Source of the DNA: Aspergillus flavus
Taxonomy: Eukaryota > Ascomycota > Eurotiomycetes > Eurotiales > Aspergillaceae
DNA: 64,000 nt
Assembly: GCF_009017415.1 (NCBI RefSeq)
Contig: NC_092405.1
Coordinates: 1,674,001-1,738,000 of the forward strand
Reading direction: 5' to 3'
In this document: one piece after another, positions 59,481-64,000 of the stretch
How the letters are laid out: every line of letters begins with the position of its first letter
Numbering within the stretch: the first letter of the stretch is position 1
Notes under the pieces: generated by a model
The model's input: the letters and a program-made list of their open reading frames with translations, nothing else
Told to the model about the DNA's origin: nothing
The model's database searches: none
Made by a program: the position numbers and the translations under genes

Positions 59481-60125
59481 TGTGCATGTTGCATATACGG
59501 GCGAGGACACTTGGTGTCAATATGTATTGGCCAGGATATGTAATTTGTGGCCGTAATGGATTCATTCGATTTGCTAGACAGTGTCACAGTATCAATTAGA
59601 ATCGTGCATTCCCAGTCTGCATAACAAGGCAAACATGCCGACCTTGGTCAGTGTCCAAGAACACTGATAGCTTCCCTGGCATTTACAAGTTCCGCCATCT
59701 ACCCCGAACAGCAGGACAGGCATGACTCTGTGGGGAAGCCTAATAAGCTTCTCCAGAGAGTTCTCATGATACTATCCATTGAACAAGACCCCTTGACGGA
59801 ACCACCGAAAGCTTATCACTGGATTCAGGGAATAGTCTAACTCAACTCCAGCTGGTATACCTGTTACCTGGTTTTTTACCTTGGTATCGTCTGGGGATAC
59901 AAGGTAAACCAGAAAGCCTGGCCATGATGTAGAAATAAAACAGCATAACTTTTCTTCTAGAAACTATATATTATTAGACATATAATCACACATAATCCCC
60001 CATTGTCCTCAAATTCGATTTCAGATAAACCAAATAAAAAACCCCACATTCCACCTTCTCCATAACCCAAATTAGTTGACTGATATTGATATTTCCTATC
60101 ACCAAAGATCAATGGAAAGACCAAA
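59481..60125. other. Intergenic, no supported gene
   Basis: 645 bp between the transporter stop and the small gene at 60126. No repeats or RNA genes were seen. Confidence 0.55.
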
Positions 60126-60374
60126 ATGCTCCATCTCAAACTCACCATCCCCAAACCCATCAACGACTCCGTCATCGAATCCCTCACAGCCCGCCTAAAG
60201 AAAATCGACGAAGACTTCAACCTCACCTCCATCGACCAGCGATTCGCAGAAGCGTTCTACGACTGTCCAGACTCGAGCGAGTCCGAGCTAGACGTGGTCC
60301 GCACGGATATCCAACAATTGTTGAAAGATCCGAATCCGCTGATTCGTGGATATACAATTGATCATCATTGGTAG
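60126..60374 (+). CDS. Small acidic protein, unknown function
   Basis: 82 residues, intronless, ATG with AAAATGC context. It reads as one helical domain: KLTIPKPINDSVIESLTARL, IDEDFNLTSIDQRFAEAFYD, then acidic ELDVVRTDIQQLLKDPNPLI. No signal peptide or Cys is present. The codon choice (C-rich third positions) differs from the AT-rich flanks, which supports coding. No family is recognised. Confidence 0.5.
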   Translation: MLHLKLTIPKPINDSVIESLTARLKKIDEDFNLTSIDQRFAEAFYDCPDSSESELDVVRTDIQQLLKDPNPLIRGYTIDHHW

Positions 60375-61509
60375 TTGGGAGTTTAAATACGGAGTAATTT
60401 ATATTATTGAGGCTGGGGGTTTCCGGGCTGTGTTGGGTTTATTTTGTTTATGATAAAGTCGGATCTTGCGTGTGTAGTAGTTTATATATATGGTTGGTTA
60501 AAGTTTTGTTATCAGATTCATGGCGATGTTATAGCAATGCATTTGGTTTGGTTTACTATCTGTAAAGGGTGTTGATGAGTTGAGTTGATTATCCAGAATA
60601 TGACAGGTCAGGGACTCAGGGTTAAGTAGCTCCATGTCTGGTCAGACCCTGGACCCTTTCTGGACCCGGCCTTGGCGAAGCGATATGGCGTACGGTCAGA
60701 CTTGCCTTCATACCGACGGATATACTCCGAACGAGTCTGCAGCTGTACTCCGTAATCAAATAATTATCAAGAATTGACACCACAGCATATATTACGGAGT
60801 ATACATAGTATATATAATATTTGTTATTTCCCTATATAGCAAACAACTACACACGGTACTGTAGACACGGTTTTCACCTCTCAAACCCGACGGCCCAACC
60901 CACCCCTCCCGATCCCTATGAATTATCTCTCACCACTCAGAACCCAGGAAATACGGCCGCCCCACTCCAAAACAGCCTCACGCAATCAAAAGCCCGACAG
61001 AAGAATGAAATTTGGGGGCCAAACAAGCCGCACGAGTCGGACTTGAAATCTAACGGGGGGCTGAGAACTCTTGGCGCCCTCCCTATCAGGCATCTCACTG
61101 GATATTCTCTGCTCGATTAGGGTAACTGGCTGGTCGATGAGGACGCTAGTTGACTCCGCCGACTCCTTATTTCTGCGTCGCGGCCAATGGGATGTTTCCT
61201 TCGTGTGCCACGGGTGGTTACTTTTGTAAGCTGCAGAATTGTTGATTGAGGGTCTGGGTTACTTTTGTGATGAGTTGCTTGGACTGGGTTGGGGTTTGGT
61301 TTCTTCTTGGGATCTTTCTTTGGTTTCTGTTTTGGTGTTTTTGTTTGTTCGTGGTGTTGCTTTACTTTATTTTATCTTAATATACTCTATTATTTTCATT
61401 ACTCTTGAGTCCTGACGAGGTTCTTGATACTTATCCACCCCCAAGCCCAATATACAACACACCGCAACCCAGCCTTACAAAGAAAACGGACAAGAAAAGA
61501 CAAGACAAA
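60375..61509. other. Intergenic, with three TACGGAGTA copies
   Basis: About 1.1 kb. TACGGAGTA or its complement occurs at 60388-60396, 60746-60754 and 60793-60801, the densest cluster in the window. TA-rich sequence around 60800-60830 includes TATATA. The right end is the promoter of the 61510 gene. Confidence 0.5.
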
Positions 61510-62531
61510 ATGAAACTCCAACCAATACCCCTCTTCCTCTCCCTCTCCCTCCTATTCATCCTCCCCACCCACGCCCAAAACCGAACATGCTACTTCCTCG
61601 ACGGCAGCGTCGCAACCGCAGACGTCCCCTGCACCTCCGACGCAACCACAAACTGCTGCAACAAGAACGACATCTGCATGTCCAATGGGCTCTGCTACCT
61701 GCAGGGGTCTCACGGCATGTCGCTGTCCAGGGGGAGCTGCACGGATAAATCTTGGGGTGCGAGGTGTTTTGCGCCGTGTTGTATGTTCCATTTCTCTTTT
61801 CTTCTATCTTCTTTCTTCTTTCTATATGATTTTGGGTGTATATCTTGGTCTAGTCTATCTAGACTGATATATAATCCCTGGAGTCGGGCGTATATACTAG
61901 GAAAGGATAACGGAACTAACAGAAGAAACCTACAGCAAGCACAAACCGCAACAACGGCTTCCCAGTCGTAAACGTCGGGTTCTCAGGCTCATCCTCGAAA
62001 TACTGCTGTGGCTCTGTCACAGTCAAAGATGGTTCCACGACTTGTTCATCTGAGGGGGATCCCTTCACGATTACCATGGGGACGGCGATTCCGGGCGTGG
62101 CGGCGTTGGCTGTGAATAACTCGGACTCGGATTCGGGGTCGGGGTCGGGATCGGGATCGGATTCGAACAATAACAGTACTTGCGATGACGCTGACTATAA
62201 ACTGAAGGAGAAGGCGTTGGATAATCATGATGTGGCTATTGGGGTCGGGGTGGGTGTGCCGCTGGGGGTTATTGCGATTGCGTCGATTGCTTGGGCTTTG
62301 TATGAGCGGAGACAGAGACGGAGTGCTGTCCGGGGGGTTGGGGAGAAGGGGGATGCTGGGGGGTATATGGGGTTGAATGGGGGGAGTTTGAGTGGGAGTA
62401 TGAATATGGGTGGGAATGGGAATATGGGAGGGAATATGGGTATGGGGGGTATGCCGCTGGCCGAGTTGAACACTACTCAGGCTAGTACTCAGCGGCCGGT
62501 GGAGTTGGATTCTGGTAAGGTGCACAGGTAG
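61510..62531 (+). CDS. Secreted/anchored Cys-rich protein with one TM segment and Gly/Met-rich tail
   Basis: Two exons: 61510-61780 and 61936-62531, giving 288 residues; the 155-nt intron is phase 1 (GTATGT...CTACAG). The start ATG at 61510 gives a signal peptide (MKLQPIPLFLSLSLLFILPT, cut near AQN). The ectodomain is Cys-rich (TCYFLDGS, CCNKNDICMSNGLCY, KYCCGSVTVKDG). A Ser/Gly/Asp linker is followed by a TM helix (VAIGVGVGVPLGVIAIASIA) with a basic stop (YERRQRRS). The cytoplasmic tail is Gly/Met/Asn-rich. The layout resembles fungal cell-wall sensor-like or surface proteins, but no WSC domain is clear. Function unknown. Confidence 0.8.
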
Positions 62532-62882
62532 TAGTATTGTGGATGTGTTGTTATGTGTTATGTGTTTGGGTTTGTGTTATAGTTCGATACCTGGTTGCTT
62601 TATTATGTACTTTACTTACTTTACTAACTAATGTTGGGCTGCAATGGATGATGTCAGATGCCGTGATTCTTGTCATACAGTCTTGTCCTGGAGGATTGGG
62701 CTTTTCGGTGGAGCATTGCGAGTGGCTCGTTCGTATCTTCTAAATCTTCTAATACGAGATGCTGACTTGGTCTGGCGAACCTAATCGCATATCAGTGACC
62801 TTCATTGTGTTTCCATTGTTTATGTAATGCTTATTATTATCTGTTTTATCTCGTATACCCGTCCATGTCTACCCAGTAGACC
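62532..62882. other. Convergent intergenic region
   Basis: 351 bp between two convergent genes; only 3' UTR-like sequence is seen. Confidence 0.6.
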
Positions 62883-64000
62883 CTATCGTAGCCAGAATCC
62901 ACGTTGGATGTGCAAGTGCATCGCCCGTTCCTCTCGGACAGATGGCTCCTTGTGGTTCGCCCTACGCGGACTGGCAGGGTTGAAGGTGGGAGGGCCCGTC
63001 GTCGTGTTGGGTTGGGTTTCAGGCGTGCCAGACATGTCCAAGCGCTGCAGACCGGGCAGTCGCAGCGCCGGATCGAAGTTGATGAGGATGATCGCCTGAA
63101 GATCCGAGCTCAGGCCCTCCTGGTTCACCGTGTAGATGATGGTCCGTTCATCCGCCATGGCCTCCACCTTGCCGGTTCGCTTGGATGGGCAGAGAAGTTG
63201 CGTCAACTCGGCCGGCGCGTTGTCAGGCGGCCATAGGCGGACTCCGCGTGATGCGAAGCGCTCTTCACTGCAACCTGCGGCTTGTCCATCTTCTTCCTGG
63301 TCTTCTTCCGTTATCTCCGGTTGATAGAGCAGGTTGGGGGTTCCTTCTTCGCCCGCCTCGTCGATCGGGCACTTGCGCTTGCGTGACACCATGCGCAGTC
63401 GCAGCCGGTCGTGCGGGATCAGGCTGCCCGGGGTTGGGCATGGGTCGTTAACGAGATCGACGAAGGTCGAGGCGGAGAGGTTGTACGTGCGTAGCTTGGT
63501 GCGGTTCAGGATGAAGTCCTGTCGATGTACGGGGTCGTCATGGCCCAGAGTGTATTCGGGGTGGTAGTGTCGGCGGAGGCGCTTCCGGGGGCGTTCGTAG
63601 TTCGGTTTGCTGGACGGGTCCAGGGTTTTGGTCAACGGTTCGTCCGGCAGAGAGACGGGACGGCAGGCTTCGCCCTGGTGCTTACTTTGCATGATCTCGG
63701 CGGGCGACGGGAGCGGCTGCACGTAGTAGGTGCGGAAATTCTCGCTGCCGCCCTTGTGCCACTCGCGACGACATTCCAGGATGATCAGCTGTTTCGTGGC
63801 CTCATCGTGTCGCAGGGAGATATCTGACCAGGAGTCGTTAATGGGGCCTTCCCGATGCTGTCGGCGCCAGGTCCGGTTGAGTGTCACGCGCTTCGTATTG
63901 TTGGTGGGGGCCACGCAGACCCAAACGTAGAATGAGGTCCAGTCGACTTCTTCCATTTCGAAAGCTGTCTGCGTCGACACGGCGTACAGATGGTCCTGGT
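62883..64000 (-). CDS. Fungal protein of unknown function, 5' end beyond the window
   Basis: The minus-strand frame is open from the window edge (64000) to the stop at 62883, over 365 residues. At the left edge of the protein the frame reads DHLYAVSTQTAFEMEEVDW without a start, so the gene most likely continues beyond the window; the first internal ATG is MEEVDW. Recognisable segments are SFYVWVCVAPTNNTKRVTLN, KRLRRHYHPEYTLG, LRLRMVSRKRKCPID (basic, nuclear-signal-like) and an acidic patch EITEEDQEEDGQ. No domain is recognised and no TM segment is seen. GC content is much higher than in the flank, supporting coding. Confidence 0.65.
   Translation of the reverse strand, partial: QDHLYAVSTQTAFEMEEVDWTSFYVWVCVAPTNNTKRVTLNRTWRRQHREGPINDSWSDISLRHDEATKQLIILECRREWHKGGSENFRTYYVQPLPSPAEIMQSKHQGEACRPVSLPDEPLTKTLDPSSKPNYERPRKRLRRHYHPEYTLGHDDPVHRQDFILNRTKLRTYNLSASTFVDLVNDPCPTPGSLIPHDRLRLRMVSRKRKCPIDEAGEEGTPNLLYQPEITEEDQEEDGQAAGCSEERFASRGVRLWPPDNAPAELTQLLCPSKRTGKVEAMADERTIIYTVNQEGLSSDLQAIILINFDPALRLPGLQRLDMSGTPETQPNTTTGPPTFNPASPRRANHKEPSVREERAMHLHIQRGFWLR

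Overview
The window is nuclear DNA from a filamentous ascomycete, most likely a eurotiomycete of the Aspergillus/Penicillium type. Genes carry many short introns (about 46-83 nt) with GTNNGT-like donors, CTNAC-like branch points and YAG acceptors. The recognisable genes (Stu1/CLASP, Srv2/CAP, Kti12, mL44, EFM7, an ABCC transporter, a CE3-type esterase) belong to that lineage. There is no operon logic. Exon structures below were derived by hand from reading frames, splice consensus and family knowledge.

Layout. 83-2092 (+) is an Atos/FAM214-like protein. 3730-9154 (-) is a very large secreted CE3/SGNH esterase with fibronectin III domains and a roughly 280-residue cysteine repeat. 10420-11790 (-) is an F-box-like protein. 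11.8-13.6 kb is AT-rich and decayed, with hairpins, a tandem repeat and a gene remnant. 13810-14535 (-) is a trypsin-fold protein without catalytic His and Ser. 15928-16683 (-) is a small secreted protein visible only after splicing. 18697-20507 (-) is Srv2/CAP, divergent from a MAK32-like PfkB protein (20929-22257, +). 22494-22762 (-) and 23115-24326 (+) are two mitochondrial genes sharing a short promoter that holds a perfect inverted repeat. 24772-25680 (-) is a BSP-family metallopeptidase. 27390-31263 (+) is stu1/CLASP with a coding minisatellite. 31365-32226 (-) is a conserved fungal unknown. Two identical tRNA-Gly genes face each other at 33.5 and 34.3 kb. 38297-40178 (+) is a C2H2 regulator behind about 4 kb of non-coding DNA. 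41289-42665 (-) is Kti12 with a 6-nt first exon. 44877-44965 is an intron-containing tRNA-Asp. 47027-47614 (+) and 49743-50147 (-) are conserved-looking unknowns. 51270-52153 (+) is EFM7. 54259-59480 (+) is a 17-exon ABCC transporter whose second nucleotide-binding domain has lost key residues. 60126-60374 (+) and 61510-62531 (+) are a small unknown and a signal/TM protein. 62883-64000 (-) is a gene cut by the window edge.

Most housekeeping products do not work together as a pathway. Shared themes are mitochondrial function (22.5-24.3 kb), cytoskeleton (CAP, CLASP) and translation/tRNA modification (Kti12, EFM7, tRNAs). The most unusual content is a set of degenerate enzymes with otherwise intact reading frames (trypsin homologue, ABC transporter NBD2, Kti12 P-loop, PfkB GAGN), the Cys-repeat esterase, and a nonamer, TACGGAGTA, that occurs ten times.
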